A stretch of DNA of 64,000 nucleotides from Variovorax sp. PAMC 28711 (GTDB lineage: Bacteria > Pseudomonadota > Gammaproteobacteria > Burkholderiales > Burkholderiaceae_C): positions 487,001-551,000 of the forward strand of contig NZ_CP014517.1 in the NCBI RefSeq assembly GCF_001577265.1, given 5' to 3'. The position numbers and the translations under genes were made by a program. Shown in pieces: positions 1 to 7,690 of the stretch; position 1 is the stretch's first letter, and each line of letters starts with the position of its first letter. The notes under the pieces are model-generated. The model was not told the origin of the DNA. It saw only the letters and a program-made list of their open reading frames with translations, and did no database searches.

Positions 1-367
1 GGAGCAGCAGTCCGATGGCGCGGTCGCTGCGTCCGACGATCTGTTCTTCGACGAGGCGGTGAGCGGCGACGCGCCCGACGCGCCCTACGGCCGTCACCTG
101 GAGCGCTCGGTGCTCGAGATGGTCCAGCAGCAATCGCGCCGACTGCAGGCGATGAGCGAAGAGCTTGAAACCGTGCGCGCCTCGCTCAACGAACGCAAGG
201 TGGTCGAGCGCGCCAAGGGCCTGTTGATGGCGCACCGCCGCATGACGGAAGAAGAAGCCCACAAGATGCTGCGCCAGACCGCGATGAACCAGAACCGCCG
301 GCTCATCGACGTGGCCGAGTCGGTGCTCGCCATGGCCGACTACCTGGCCGTGGATGCGCCGCGCTGA
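1..367 (+). CDS. ANTAR-domain antiterminator (NasR/NasT type), 3' part
   Basis: The reading frame is open from base 2, so the gene begins outside the window; only the last ~121 codons are seen. A helical, coiled-coil-like stretch (ERSVLEMVQQQSRRLQAMSEE) leads into a classic ANTAR domain with ERKVVERAKGLLM, EEEAHKMLRQTAM and NQNRRLIDVAESVL. ANTAR proteins bind paired hairpins in nascent mRNA and release transcription from a terminator. NasR/NasT members do this for nitrate/nitrite assimilation genes. The sensor half (NIT or receiver domain) is not visible, so NasR versus NasT cannot be decided. A matching RNA leader follows at 540-661, and the first codons of a nitrate-binding protein follow that, supporting a nitrate role. 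Confidence 0.88.
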   Translation, partial: EQQSDGAVAASDDLFFDEAVSGDAPDAPYGRHLERSVLEMVQQQSRRLQAMSEELETVRASLNERKVVERAKGLLMAHRRMTEEEAHKMLRQTAMNQNRRLIDVAESVLAMADYLAVDAPR

Positions 368-559
368 ACGCGAGCGCGGACGCTTTGGTGCACCGCACAA
401 CAATCGTGCTCTCGCTCGTCTCTCGCCCGCATGCGGCCGAAGTGCTCGCCAACTCTTACCGTCTCGCTATCTTTTTCGTGGCAATGGGGGGTGTGCATGT
501 TGCCGGCACACAGCTTGCGGCCGTCAAGACATCGGACCGAGGAGGTCTGAGGCAGGCGG

Positions 560-575
560 CACCCAATGGCGGGTG
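560..575 (+). promoter_or_regulatory. ANTAR-type RNA hairpin in leader
   Basis: Stem CACCC/GGGTG closes a six-base loop AATGGC. The loop has A at position 1 and G at position 4, the signature of hexaloops bound by ANTAR proteins. A weaker upstream stem (CGGACC/GGTCTG, about 534-550) could be the first hairpin of the pair, but its loop does not fit the hexaloop rule well. Being between an ANTAR gene and an attenuator-like terminator supports the call. Confidence 0.6.
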
Positions 576-593
576 TCTCCCACCGAACTGGAC

Positions 594-661
594 AAAGGCG
601 TCCTTCGCCGCATGGGCTCGTTTTTCGACGAGCAGCCCGTGTGCGGTGAGGACGCCTTTTT
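594..661 (+). terminator. Leader terminator (attenuator) upstream of nrtA remnant
   Basis: The arm AAAGGCGTCCTTCGCCGCA (594-612) pairs with a near-complementary arm at 642-659 (TGCGGTGAGGACGCCTTT), around an internal hairpin GCTCG/CGAGC, and ends in a T run (657-661). It sits 40 bases upstream of the truncated nrtA start and just after the ANTAR hairpin, as expected for a nitrate-responsive antitermination leader. Confidence 0.7.
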
Positions 662-701
662 CGTCTTCCGCACTTGCCCTTTTTCAGCGGAGTTCCCCCC
701 C

Positions 702-779
702 ATGACCGATACGCAAACGACATTCAAGCTGAGCCGCCGCACCGTTTTGAAAACCGCCGCCCTCGGCGCCTGGGCATGA
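702..779 (+). pseudogene. Remnant of nitrate ABC transporter binding protein (nrtA start)
   Basis: Twenty-five codons remain, reading MTDTQTTFKLSRRTVLKTAA and then stopping. The SRRTVLK twin-arginine motif followed by an Ala-rich start of a hydrophobic core is the Tat signal of NrtA-type nitrate-binding lipoproteins or periplasmic proteins. The body of the protein is missing. It follows the ANTAR leader directly, where nrtA is expected. Identification rests on the signal peptide plus context, so the exact gene is an inference. Confidence 0.6.
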
Positions 780-837
780 GCAGCGCTCAGCCTCCACTGC
801 ATCGGCATGCGCCAGTCGGCGGGCACCGCGAAGAACG

Positions 838-960
838 CAGGTCTCATCAACCTGCACCGAACTGCAGGGCGCGCTCCAGCGCATGGTGCGTGCGACCGCA
901 CCCGAGGCCGCCAAGACCGCACCGCGAGCACGGTCATGGCCGGCTTCATGGCCGGCATAA
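838..960 (+). pseudogene. Possible C-terminal remnant of assimilatory nitrate reductase
   Basis: In the frame ending at the TAA at 958-960 the sequence reads ...STCTELQGALQRMVRATAP... . Family NasA proteins end in a Cys-rich motif followed by an ELxRM/ELQRM-like helix, and the bases at 856-890 look like a damaged copy of such a motif. This frame is not open over a gene-sized length. It lies exactly where a nasA tail would be if nrtABC-nirBD-nasA had been deleted, since ybiB-cobA follow. Tentative. Confidence 0.3.
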
Positions 961-1007
961 GCGAGGCCGGATTCCGGCATAACGGTTGCGGGACAATCCG
1001 CATACCC

Positions 1008-1913
1008 ATGGGAATCAGTCACTACATCAAGGAAATCGGCCGCGGCGCGCGCGGCGCGAAGCCGCTCACGCGCGAACAAGCCACCGACCTCTTCGGCCAG
1101 GTGCTGGACGGCAGCGTGACCGACCTCGAAGTCGGCGCCTTTTGCTTGGCGATGCGCATCAAGGGCGAGACGCCGGACGAGATGGCAGGATTTCTCGACG
1201 CGACCCACGCACGCCTGAACCGCTTTCCAGCCGGCGCGCAACCGCTCATCGTGCTGCCCAGCTACAACGGCGCACGCAAGCTCCCCGTGCTCACGCCGCT
1301 GCTCGCGCTGCTGATTGCGCGCGAAGGATTGCCGGTGCTGGTGCACGGCGCGGCAACCGAATCGTCGCGCGTACTCGCGTCGGGCGTGCTCGCAGCGCTC
1401 GGAATGCCCGCGCTGACCGCCGTCGACACCGTCGTCAGCGGCACGGTCGCGTTTGCACCGACCGAACTGCTCAGCACGGGCCTGAAGCGCCTCCTCGACG
1501 TGCGCCGCGTGGTCGGGCTGCGCAACCCGGCGCACAGCGTGGTCAAGCTCATGCAACCCACGGCCGGCCCGTCGATCGTGGTCGCGAGCTACACGCATCC
1601 AGAGTACGCGCAGTCGATGGCGGCGACCTTCGCGCTGATGGGCATGAGCGCTCTGCTCTCGCGCGGACTCGAAGGCGAAGTGGTGTCCGACCCGCGCCGC
1701 ACCGCGCAGATCGACGGTTTCATCCGCGGCGAGCGCATCCCCTTGCAGGCGCAGGAGGCCGGCACGCACAATGACGTCGAAGGCCTGCCGAAGGAAACCG
1801 ACATCGACACCACGGCGACCTACACACGGCGCGTGCTGGCCGGCGAGCTGCCGGTGCCGGGCGCGATCGCACAACAGGTTCGACACATCGTTCAACTGGC
1901 GGCACGGCTATGA
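1008..1913 (+). CDS. ybiB: YbiB/TrpD2 family DNA-binding protein
   Basis: 301 aa. It has the anthranilate phosphoribosyltransferase fold: a helical N-terminal domain (residues ~1-75, GISHYIKEIGRGARGAKPL, TREQATDLFGQVLDG) and a GT3-type C-terminal domain. Characterised YbiB/TrpD2 relatives have lost phosphoribosyl chemistry and bind nucleic acids. The ATG at 1008 was chosen because family members begin MGISHYIKEIGRG; the longer open frame from 807 runs through the deletion scar. The last bases overlap cobA by four (ATGA), so the two are translationally coupled. In relatives this pair closes the nitrate-assimilation cluster. Confidence 0.88.
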   Translation: MGISHYIKEIGRGARGAKPLTREQATDLFGQVLDGSVTDLEVGAFCLAMRIKGETPDEMAGFLDATHARLNRFPAGAQPLIVLPSYNGARKLPVLTPLLALLIAREGLPVLVHGAATESSRVLASGVLAALGMPALTAVDTVVSGTVAFAPTELLSTGLKRLLDVRRVVGLRNPAHSVVKLMQPTAGPSIVVASYTHPEYAQSMAATFALMGMSALLSRGLEGEVVSDPRRTAQIDGFIRGERIPLQAQEAGTHNDVEGLPKETDIDTTATYTRRVLAGELPVPGAIAQQVRHIVQLAARL

Positions 1914-2707
1914 GCAACCTCACTTCGAACCCTGGCACCTGCACGCTGGTCGGTGCCGGCCCCGGCGACCCGGACCTGCTGACCTTGAAAGCCGTCAAGG
2001 CGATCCATGCGGCCACGGTGCTGTTCGTCGACGACCTGGTGAACGAGGCCATCCTGACCTACGCACGACCGGAGGCGCGCATCGTGCACGTCGGCAAACG
2101 CGGCGGCTGCAAGAGCACGCCGCAGGCCTTCATCGAGAAACTCATGATCACGGCAGTGCGCGAAGGCGAATGCGTGGTGCGGCTCAAGGGCGGCGACCCG
2201 TTCATCTTCGGCCGCGGTGGCGAAGAGGTGGAGCACCTGCGGGAAGCGGGCATCGAATGCGCCGTGGTCAACGGCATCACCGCGGGCCTCGCCGCCATGA
2301 CCAGCCTCGGCGTGCCACTCACGCATCGCGACCATGCGCAGGGTGTCGTGTTCGTCACCGGTCATGCCCGCACCGGCGCTGCGGCCGTCGACGACCCGAC
2401 CGACTGGCGCGCCCTGGCCGCCACCGCGCACAACGCGCGGCTCACGCTGGTGATCTACATGGGCGTGGCGGGTGCCGGACACATCCAGAGCGAACTGCTG
2501 CAAGGCCTGCCGGGCGACACGCCGGTGGCGGTGATCCAGCATGCGAGCCTGCCGCAGCAACGCCACATCGCGACCACGCTGGCGTGCCTGCAGTCGGGCA
2601 TCGCCCAAGCCGGGCTCGCGAGCCCCTCGGTGATCGTGGTGGGCGATGTGCTGCAGGGTCTCATCGCGGCGGGCCTGCCGCAAATGCGCGACCAGTTCGG
2701 AACCTGA
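1910..2707 (+). CDS. cobA: Uroporphyrinogen-III C-methyltransferase (SUMT)
   Basis: 265 aa, a normal length for a single-domain SUMT. It transfers two methyl groups from S-adenosylmethionine to uroporphyrinogen III to give precorrin-2, the precursor of siroheme (and of cobalamin). Visible family motifs are VGAGPGDPDLLTLKA near residue 14, RLKGGDPFIFGRGGEE near 88-103 and GVPLTHRDHAQGVVFVTGH near 135. It overlaps ybiB by four bases. In related genomes it supports siroheme supply for NirB nitrite reductase; that gene is absent here, so the remaining customer would be sulfite reductase or another siroheme enzyme outside the window. Confidence 0.93.
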   Translation: MSNLTSNPGTCTLVGAGPGDPDLLTLKAVKAIHAATVLFVDDLVNEAILTYARPEARIVHVGKRGGCKSTPQAFIEKLMITAVREGECVVRLKGGDPFIFGRGGEEVEHLREAGIECAVVNGITAGLAAMTSLGVPLTHRDHAQGVVFVTGHARTGAAAVDDPTDWRALAATAHNARLTLVIYMGVAGAGHIQSELLQGLPGDTPVAVIQHASLPQQRHIATTLACLQSGIAQAGLASPSVIVVGDVLQGLIAAGLPQMRDQFGT

Positions 2708-2716
2708 GTACAGCCA

Positions 2717-3505
2717 ATGAAACGCATCACCCTGCTCGCTGCGATCTGCGCGGCGCTCCTCGTCTCGGCTTGCGCATCGCGCGTCGACCTGCCTTCCAGC
2801 GACAACCTGCGCGTCGGCCTGCGCATACAGAACTCGGCCATCGCGCCGGGCAACGGCGGTGAGTTGATCAACGGCGCCGCGCTGCTGCCGGGCGACATCC
2901 TGCTGACCTCGGTCGCGACGCTCAACTCCTTCGGCATCCGCCTGGGCACCTTCTCGCCGGTGAGCCACGCGCTGCTGTACCTGGGCGACGGCCAGATCGC
3001 CGAAGCCGTCGGAAGCGGGGTGCGCGCGCGCAGCCTCGACGCGGTCATCGCCGAAGAGCAGATGGTGGTGGCGTTCCGCGTGCCGGGCATCGACGCCGCG
3101 CATGTCGAGCGTCTTCGTGCCTGGGCAATCTCGCAGGTCGGGGTTCGCTACAACACGGTCGGCGTGGTGCTGAACGCGCCTTTCGTGCTGAACCGGCGCG
3201 TGTGCGAGTTGCCGCTGATTCCATCGGCCGTGAGCCGCTTCTGCGTGACCGGCATGGCGATGGTGCAGCTCGGCGGCAGCCACGACGATCGCTTCTTTTG
3301 CTCGCAGTTCGTGCTGGAGGCCTACAACCAGGCCGGCCTGCCGATCACCACGGCCGATCCGCGCTGGGTCAGCCCTGCCGACCTGCTGCACATGCGCGAA
3401 GGCGACGTGCCGACGATCGCCGCCACGCAACCGCTGCGCTACGTGGGTCACCTCAAATACAACCCGCCGCCCGTCATCGTGGTGGACGGGAACAGCACCC
3501 GCTGA
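2717..3505 (+). CDS. YiiX-like permuted NlpC/P60 lipoprotein
   Basis: 262 aa. It starts with a lipoprotein signal (MKRITLLAAICAALLVSACA, lipobox VSAC, Cys19), so it is probably membrane-anchored in the envelope. The body matches the YiiX/YaeF/YebB permuted papain-like fold: LLPGDILL near residue 55, SHALLYLGDGQIAEA near 85 (likely catalytic His) and FFCSQFVLEAY near 195 (likely catalytic Cys, in the permuted order). Members are amide or ester hydrolases acting on lipids or peptides; the substrate here is unknown. It lies nine bases after cobA and just before the flavoprotein gene, suggesting cotranscription. Confidence 0.72.
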   Translation: MKRITLLAAICAALLVSACASRVDLPSSDNLRVGLRIQNSAIAPGNGGELINGAALLPGDILLTSVATLNSFGIRLGTFSPVSHALLYLGDGQIAEAVGSGVRARSLDAVIAEEQMVVAFRVPGIDAAHVERLRAWAISQVGVRYNTVGVVLNAPFVLNRRVCELPLIPSAVSRFCVTGMAMVQLGGSHDDRFFCSQFVLEAYNQAGLPITTADPRWVSPADLLHMREGDVPTIAATQPLRYVGHLKYNPPPVIVVDGNSTR

Positions 3506-3510
3506 CCGCG

Positions 3511-4713
3511 TTGAATACCTTCGACGTCGTCATCATCGGCGCGGGCGCTGCCGGCCTGTTCTGCGCCGGCGTGGCCGGGCAGCGCGGCAAGAGGGTGCTG
3601 CTGCTGGACCACGGCGAGCGCATCGCCGAGAAGATCCGCATCTCGGGTGGCGGGCGGGCCAACTTCACCAATCGCGATCTCGACGTGCGCGCGCCACAAC
3701 GTCATTTCATCGGCGACAACCCGAACTTCTGCCGCTCGGCGCTGTCGCGTTACACGCCGCAGCAATTCGTCACGCTGGTGCAAAAGCACGGCATCGCCTT
3801 TCATGAGAAGCACAAGGGCCAGCTCTTTTGCGACGGGCCCTCGCAGCAGATCATCGACATGCTGCTGGCCGAATGCGCAGAGGGCCACGTGACCCACTGG
3901 CAGCCGTGCAGCATCCAGGGCATCGCGTTTTCGACCGCAGGCATCTACCGGATCGACAGCACCCGGGGTCCGATCGAAACAGCGAAGCTGGTGATTGCCA
4001 CGGGCGGTCTTTCGATCCCGCAGATCGGCGCGACCGATTTCGGTTACCGCATCGCCGAGCAGTTCGGCATCCGGATGGTCGCGCCGCGGCCCGCGCTGGT
4101 GCCGCTGACCTTCGGCGGCGACGCCTGGGCACCGTACGCGGCGCTGGCCGGTCTCGCGCTGCCGGTGCGCATCGAGACCGGTGCGAAAAAGGACAGGATG
4201 GCGTTTCTCGAAGACCTGCTCTTCACCCACCGTGGCCTGTCCGGCCCGGCCGTGCTGCAGATCTCCAGCTACTGGAGACCCGGCACACCGCTCACACTCG
4301 ATTTCGCGCCGGGTGTCGACATCGCCGACGCCTTGGGCGACGCCAAGCTGCGCTCGAAAAAGCGGGTCGCCAACGAACTGGCGGCCCTTGTGCCGTCGCG
4401 GCTGGCGGACGCCTGGACCGGCCAGGATGCCGCGCTGCAGCGCCCGGTCAACGAAGCACCCGACAAGGCGCTGACAGCGTTGTCGGAGCGCATTGCGCGC
4501 TGGCAGATCACGCCGAGCGGCACCGAAGGCTACAAGAAGGCCGAGGTGACCGCCGGCGGCGTCGACACGCGCGATCTCTCGTCGCAGACCCTGGAATCCA
4601 AGCAACCTGGCCTTTATTTCATCGGTGAAGTGGTCGACGTGACGGGTTGGCTCGGTGGCTACAACTTCCAGTGGGCCTGGGCCAGCGCGCATGCCTGCGC
4701 GAGCGCGCTATAA
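3511..4713 (+). CDS. HI0933/YhiN-family FAD-dependent oxidoreductase
   Basis: About 400 aa. It opens with a Rossmann dinucleotide-binding motif (FDVVIIGAGAAGLFCAGVAG) and carries the family signature ISGGGRANFTNRD near residue 45, then LFTHRGLSGPAVLQIS near 240 and a C-terminal YFIGEVVDVTGWLGGYNFQWAWASAH segment that completes the FAD site. The substrate of YhiN-like flavoproteins is unknown. The start is TTG at 3511; no ATG precedes it in this frame near the upstream stop. The longer open frame upstream only overlaps the lipoprotein gene. Confidence 0.85.
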   Translation: MNTFDVVIIGAGAAGLFCAGVAGQRGKRVLLLDHGERIAEKIRISGGGRANFTNRDLDVRAPQRHFIGDNPNFCRSALSRYTPQQFVTLVQKHGIAFHEKHKGQLFCDGPSQQIIDMLLAECAEGHVTHWQPCSIQGIAFSTAGIYRIDSTRGPIETAKLVIATGGLSIPQIGATDFGYRIAEQFGIRMVAPRPALVPLTFGGDAWAPYAALAGLALPVRIETGAKKDRMAFLEDLLFTHRGLSGPAVLQISSYWRPGTPLTLDFAPGVDIADALGDAKLRSKKRVANELAALVPSRLADAWTGQDAALQRPVNEAPDKALTALSERIARWQITPSGTEGYKKAEVTAGGVDTRDLSSQTLESKQPGLYFIGEVVDVTGWLGGYNFQWAWASAHACASAL

Positions 4714-4714
4714 T
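4709..4714 (+). promoter_or_regulatory. Probable -10 box for rpsU
   Basis: A perfect TATAAT overlaps the end of the flavoprotein gene, about 107 bases before rpsU. There is no convincing -35 hexamer, as the bases upstream are GC-rich. The AT-rich stretch in an otherwise GC-rich context and the position before a highly expressed ribosomal gene support it. Confidence 0.5.
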
Positions 4715-4820
4715 ATTTGGCTAACTCTGGCCTTCCCTCAACGGCCGCAAAAGATTGTCAGTTGAGGAACCCCGGCCTGGGGCCTCGATCTCCCCGGCCA
4801 AATTCAATTCAACGATTTAC

Positions 4821-5033
4821 ATGACCACCATCCGCGTTAAAGAAAACGAGCCGTTCGACGTCGCCCTTCGCCGCTTCAAGCGCACCATCGAAAAGCTCGG
4901 CCTGCTGACCGACCTGCGTGCCCGCGAGTTCTACGAAAAGCCGACCGCCGAGCGCAAGCGCAAGAAGGCCGCGGCCGTCAAGCGCCACTACAAGCGCGTG
5001 CGCAGCATGCAGCTTCCCAAGAAGCTGTTCTAA
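4821..5033 (+). CDS. rpsU: 30S ribosomal protein S21
   Basis: 70 aa, full length. It shows the invariant S21 pattern: [39 protein letters not shown] and a basic C-terminus. S21 joins the small subunit near the anti-Shine-Dalgarno region and aids initiation. The ATG at 4821 is the family start. A terminator follows at 5067-5104 before yqeY, so some transcripts probably end there and others read through. Confidence 0.97.
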   Translation: MTTIRVKENEPFDVALRRFKRTIEKLGLLTDLRAREFYEKPTAERKRKKAAAVKRHYKRVRSMQLPKKLF

Positions 5034-5066
5034 AGCACCGTTTGCCGGCAGCCGCCGGCAAATCCG

Positions 5067-5104
5067 AGCCGCGCCGGGGAAACCTGCCGCGGCTTTTGTT
5101 TTTT
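5067..5104 (+). terminator. Intrinsic terminator between rpsU and yqeY
   Basis: Stem AGCCGCG (5067-5073) pairs with CGCGGCT (5088-5094), followed at once by TTTTGTTTTTT. It lies between the rpsU stop and the yqeY start, suggesting differential expression of the two genes. Confidence 0.75.
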
Positions 5105-5131
5105 CAAATGCCCTCTTCTTCAGGAAATGCC

Positions 5132-5581
5132 ATGACACTCAAAGAACAGATCACCGAAGACATGAAGACCGCCATGCGCGCCAAGGATTCGGAGCGCCTC
5201 GGCACCATTCGCTTGCTGCTCGCCGCCCTGAAGCAAAAGGAAGTCGACGAGCGCATCGACCTCGACGACACGATGGTCGTCGCGATCGTCGACAAGCTGG
5301 TCAAGCAGCGCAAGGACTCGGTCACCGCCTTCACGCAAGGTGGCCGAATCGACCTCGCCGACAAGGAAGCCACCGAAATCAAGGTGCTCGAGGTCTACTT
5401 GCCGCAGCGCATGAGCGGCGAAGAAGTGACCACAGCGGTGAAGGCCATCGTTGCCGAGCTGGGCGCCAAAGGCCCGGGCGACATGGGCAAGGTCATGGGC
5501 ACCGTGAAAGCCCAACTGGCCGGCAAGGCCGACATGGGCCAGGTCAGCGCTGCAGTGAAGGCCGCGCTCTCGGGTGCCTGA
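5132..5581 (+). CDS. yqeY: GatB/YqeY domain protein
   Basis: 149 aa. This is a typical YqeY: SLKEQI-like start (MTLKEQITEDMKTAMRAKDS), a helical N-terminal half and the C-terminal helical bundle related to the tRNA-binding tail of the GatB amidotransferase subunit (EVYLPQRMSGEEV, GDMGKVMGTVKAQLAGKADM). A role with tRNA is inferred from the fold; none is proven. Start 5132 matches the family start and has AGGAAA upstream; a second in-frame ATG lies at 5108. The rpsU-yqeY order is common in proteobacteria. Confidence 0.92.
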   Translation: MTLKEQITEDMKTAMRAKDSERLGTIRLLLAALKQKEVDERIDLDDTMVVAIVDKLVKQRKDSVTAFTQGGRIDLADKEATEIKVLEVYLPQRMSGEEVTTAVKAIVAELGAKGPGDMGKVMGTVKAQLAGKADMGQVSAAVKAALSGA

Positions 5582-5592
5582 TCAGGGGGAGA

Positions 5593-6975
5593 TCAGGCAC
5601 CGGCCACCTTCATGCGATTGACGAGCAGCGAACCCGTCGTCTTGGCGCCGTAGTTGTAGGCGTCCGAGCCCACCGCTTCGATGCCCATCAGCATGTCCTT
5701 GAGGTTGCCGGCAATCGTGATCTCCTGAACAGGAAACGCGATGCGGCCCTTCTCGACCCAGAACCCGCTGGCGCCGCGCGAGTAATCGCCCGTCACGTAG
5801 TTCACGCCCTGCCCCATGAGCTCGATCACGAACAATCCGGTGCCGAGCTTGCGGAGCATCTCGTCGAGATCGTCACCGGGTTTTGTGAGCCGCGACGTCA
5901 GCGTGAGGTTGTGTGAGCCTCCCGCGTTGCCAGTTGTCTTCATGCCCAGCTTGCGCGCCGAATAGGTGCTGAGGAAATAGCCCTCGAGCCGGCCCGCGTC
6001 GACCACCTTGCGGGCCCGCGTGACAACGCCTTCGTCGTCGAATGGCGAACTGCCCTTGCCGCGCTTCAGGAAGGGGTCTTCGTCGACGCTGATGTGCTTG
6101 GGCAGTACCGGCTTGCCGAGCGAATCGAGCAAAAACGTGCTCTTGCGGTACAGCGCCCCGCCGCTCACCGCCTGCACCAGCCCGCCCAGCAGGCCTGCAG
6201 CCAGCGGCGACTCGAACAGCACGGGGCATTGCGTCGTTTTGATCTTGCGCGACTTGAGGCGGCTCAGCGCGCGCTCCGCGGCATAGCGGCCCACCGACTG
6301 CGGGCTCGCAAGCTCGTCGGCCGAACGCATCGAGCTGTACCACGCGTCGCGTTGCATGTCGTCGCCCCTGCCGGCGATCGGTGCGACCGAAATCGAGTGC
6401 CGCGAGCTGGCGTAGCCGCCCCGGAATCCGTGCGTGTGCGCGCTGAAGAAGTGGCTCTGCTGCGCGGAGACGCCGGCGCCTTCGCTGTTGGTGATGCGCT
6501 TGTCGGTCGACAGTGCGGCCGCCTCGCATTCGAGCGCCAGCTCGGCGGCTTTCTCGCTCGTGACGTCCCATGGAAAGAACAGGTCGAGGTCGGGCTGTAC
6601 CTTCACGATGTCGTCTTCGTCCGGCAGGCCGCTGACCGGATCTTCGGCGGTGAAACGGGCAATGTCATAGGCGGCTTGCACGGTCTGGGCAATGGCCGCG
6701 TCCGAAAAATCGGAGGTGCTCGCGTTGCCGCGCCGATGGCCGACGTACACGGTGATGCCAAGCGACTTGTCGCGGTTGCGTTCGACGTTTTCGAGTTCGC
6801 CCTTGCGAACCGACACGCTCAGGCCACAGCCCTCGGAGGCCTCGGCGCCGGCATCGGTCGCGCCCAGCTTTTTGGCATGCGCCAGAGCGGTGTCGACCAG
6901 GTTTTCAAAGAAGGGGCGACTGTAGGCAAAGCCGGAGTCGGCACGCGAAGCCGGTTTCGAGGGAGATGTCTTCAT
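5593..6975 (-). CDS. pmbA: Metalloprotease-family protein PmbA/TldE
   Basis: About 460 aa. It works with TldD in maturation of modified peptides and in antitoxin degradation in enterobacteria. Family features visible are GCGLSVSVRKGELENVERNRDK near residue 50, GHRRGNASTSDFS near 85 and the conserved C-terminal block MGQGVNYVTGDYSRGASGFWVEKGRI ending GAKTTGSLLVNRMKV. PmbA/TldE lacks the HExxxH motif that TldD carries, and none is seen here. tldD is not in the window. The start at 6975 (MKTSPSKPASR) is 58 bases from divergent darP; an upstream in-frame ATG extends into darP's leader and is unlikely. Confidence 0.92.
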   Translation of the reverse strand: MKTSPSKPASRADSGFAYSRPFFENLVDTALAHAKKLGATDAGAEASEGCGLSVSVRKGELENVERNRDKSLGITVYVGHRRGNASTSDFSDAAIAQTVQAAYDIARFTAEDPVSGLPDEDDIVKVQPDLDLFFPWDVTSEKAAELALECEAAALSTDKRITNSEGAGVSAQQSHFFSAHTHGFRGGYASSRHSISVAPIAGRGDDMQRDAWYSSMRSADELASPQSVGRYAAERALSRLKSRKIKTTQCPVLFESPLAAGLLGGLVQAVSGGALYRKSTFLLDSLGKPVLPKHISVDEDPFLKRGKGSSPFDDEGVVTRARKVVDAGRLEGYFLSTYSARKLGMKTTGNAGGSHNLTLTSRLTKPGDDLDEMLRKLGTGLFVIELMGQGVNYVTGDYSRGASGFWVEKGRIAFPVQEITIAGNLKDMLMGIEAVGSDAYNYGAKTTGSLLVNRMKVAGA

Positions 6976-7033
6976 GTGTTGGCTATGATACCGGCGCCCC
7001 CTGTTTCCGATGGTGCGGCCAAGGATTTCACCC

Positions 7034-7690
7034 ATGTCCCGCAAACCCAAAAAAGGCTACTTCGTCCGTGGCGAGTTCGTTCATGAAGGCAGCGAGCTCG
7101 ATCTCGAGCTCAAGCGCGAGCTCAAAGGCACCGACGAAGCCAGCCGAACCGACCTCAAACGCGAGAGCGACGAACTGCAAAAGCTCGGCGAAGCGCTGCT
7201 TGGCGTGCGCGCCAGCCTGTTCGAGAAGCTGCCGCTCGGCGAAAAGCTGAGCGACGCGGTCGAAGAAGCCAAGCGCATCACCAACTTCGAAGGCAAGCGT
7301 CGCCAGATGCAGTTCATCGGCAAGCTGATGCGCAAGCTCGACGCCGAGACACTCGAAACAGTGCGGGCCGTGATCGCCGAGCAGGACCGCGTGCCCGCAG
7401 CCGAAACTGCGGCGCTGCACGAAGCCGAGCGCTGGCGTGACCGCCTGATCGCCGACGACGACGCGCTCGGCGGCTGGATCGAAACGCATCCGGCCACCGA
7501 CTCCCAGCAGCTCCGCGCGCTGGTGCGACAGGCGCGCAAGGACATGAAGACCGGCCTGCCCGGCGAAGCGCCGCGCCAAAACAAGGCATACCGCGAAGTG
7601 TTCCAGCTGGTGCGGGCGCAGCTCGCTGTCCATGGCGGCAGTGACCACGCCGAAGCCGCGGCGGCGCAGGACCGTGAGGAAGATGCATGA
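7034..7690 (+). CDS. darP: Ribosome biogenesis factor DarP (YjgA)
   Basis: 218 aa, a highly charged helical protein of the DUF615/YjgA family: MSRKPKKGYFVRGEFV at the start, SDELQKLGEALLGVRASLFEKLPL near residue 45, and ITNFEGKRRQMQFIGKLMRKLD near 85. In E. coli it binds late 50S precursors and helps mature the peptidyl-transferase region. Start 7034 fits the family start; an in-frame ATG 24 bases upstream is possible. It overlaps mog by four bases. It is divergent from pmbA, an arrangement common in beta- and gammaproteobacteria. Confidence 0.9.
   Translation: MSRKPKKGYFVRGEFVHEGSELDLELKRELKGTDEASRTDLKRESDELQKLGEALLGVRASLFEKLPLGEKLSDAVEEAKRITNFEGKRRQMQFIGKLMRKLDAETLETVRAVIAEQDRVPAAETAALHEAERWRDRLIADDDALGGWIETHPATDSQQLRALVRQARKDMKTGLPGEAPRQNKAYREVFQLVRAQLAVHGGSDHAEAAAAQDREEDA

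Noticed and set aside
684..1895. Long minus-strand open frame of 403 codons opposite ybiB
   Set aside because: High GC makes long antisense frames common. Its translation is His/Arg-rich with no motif, and ybiB explains the region.
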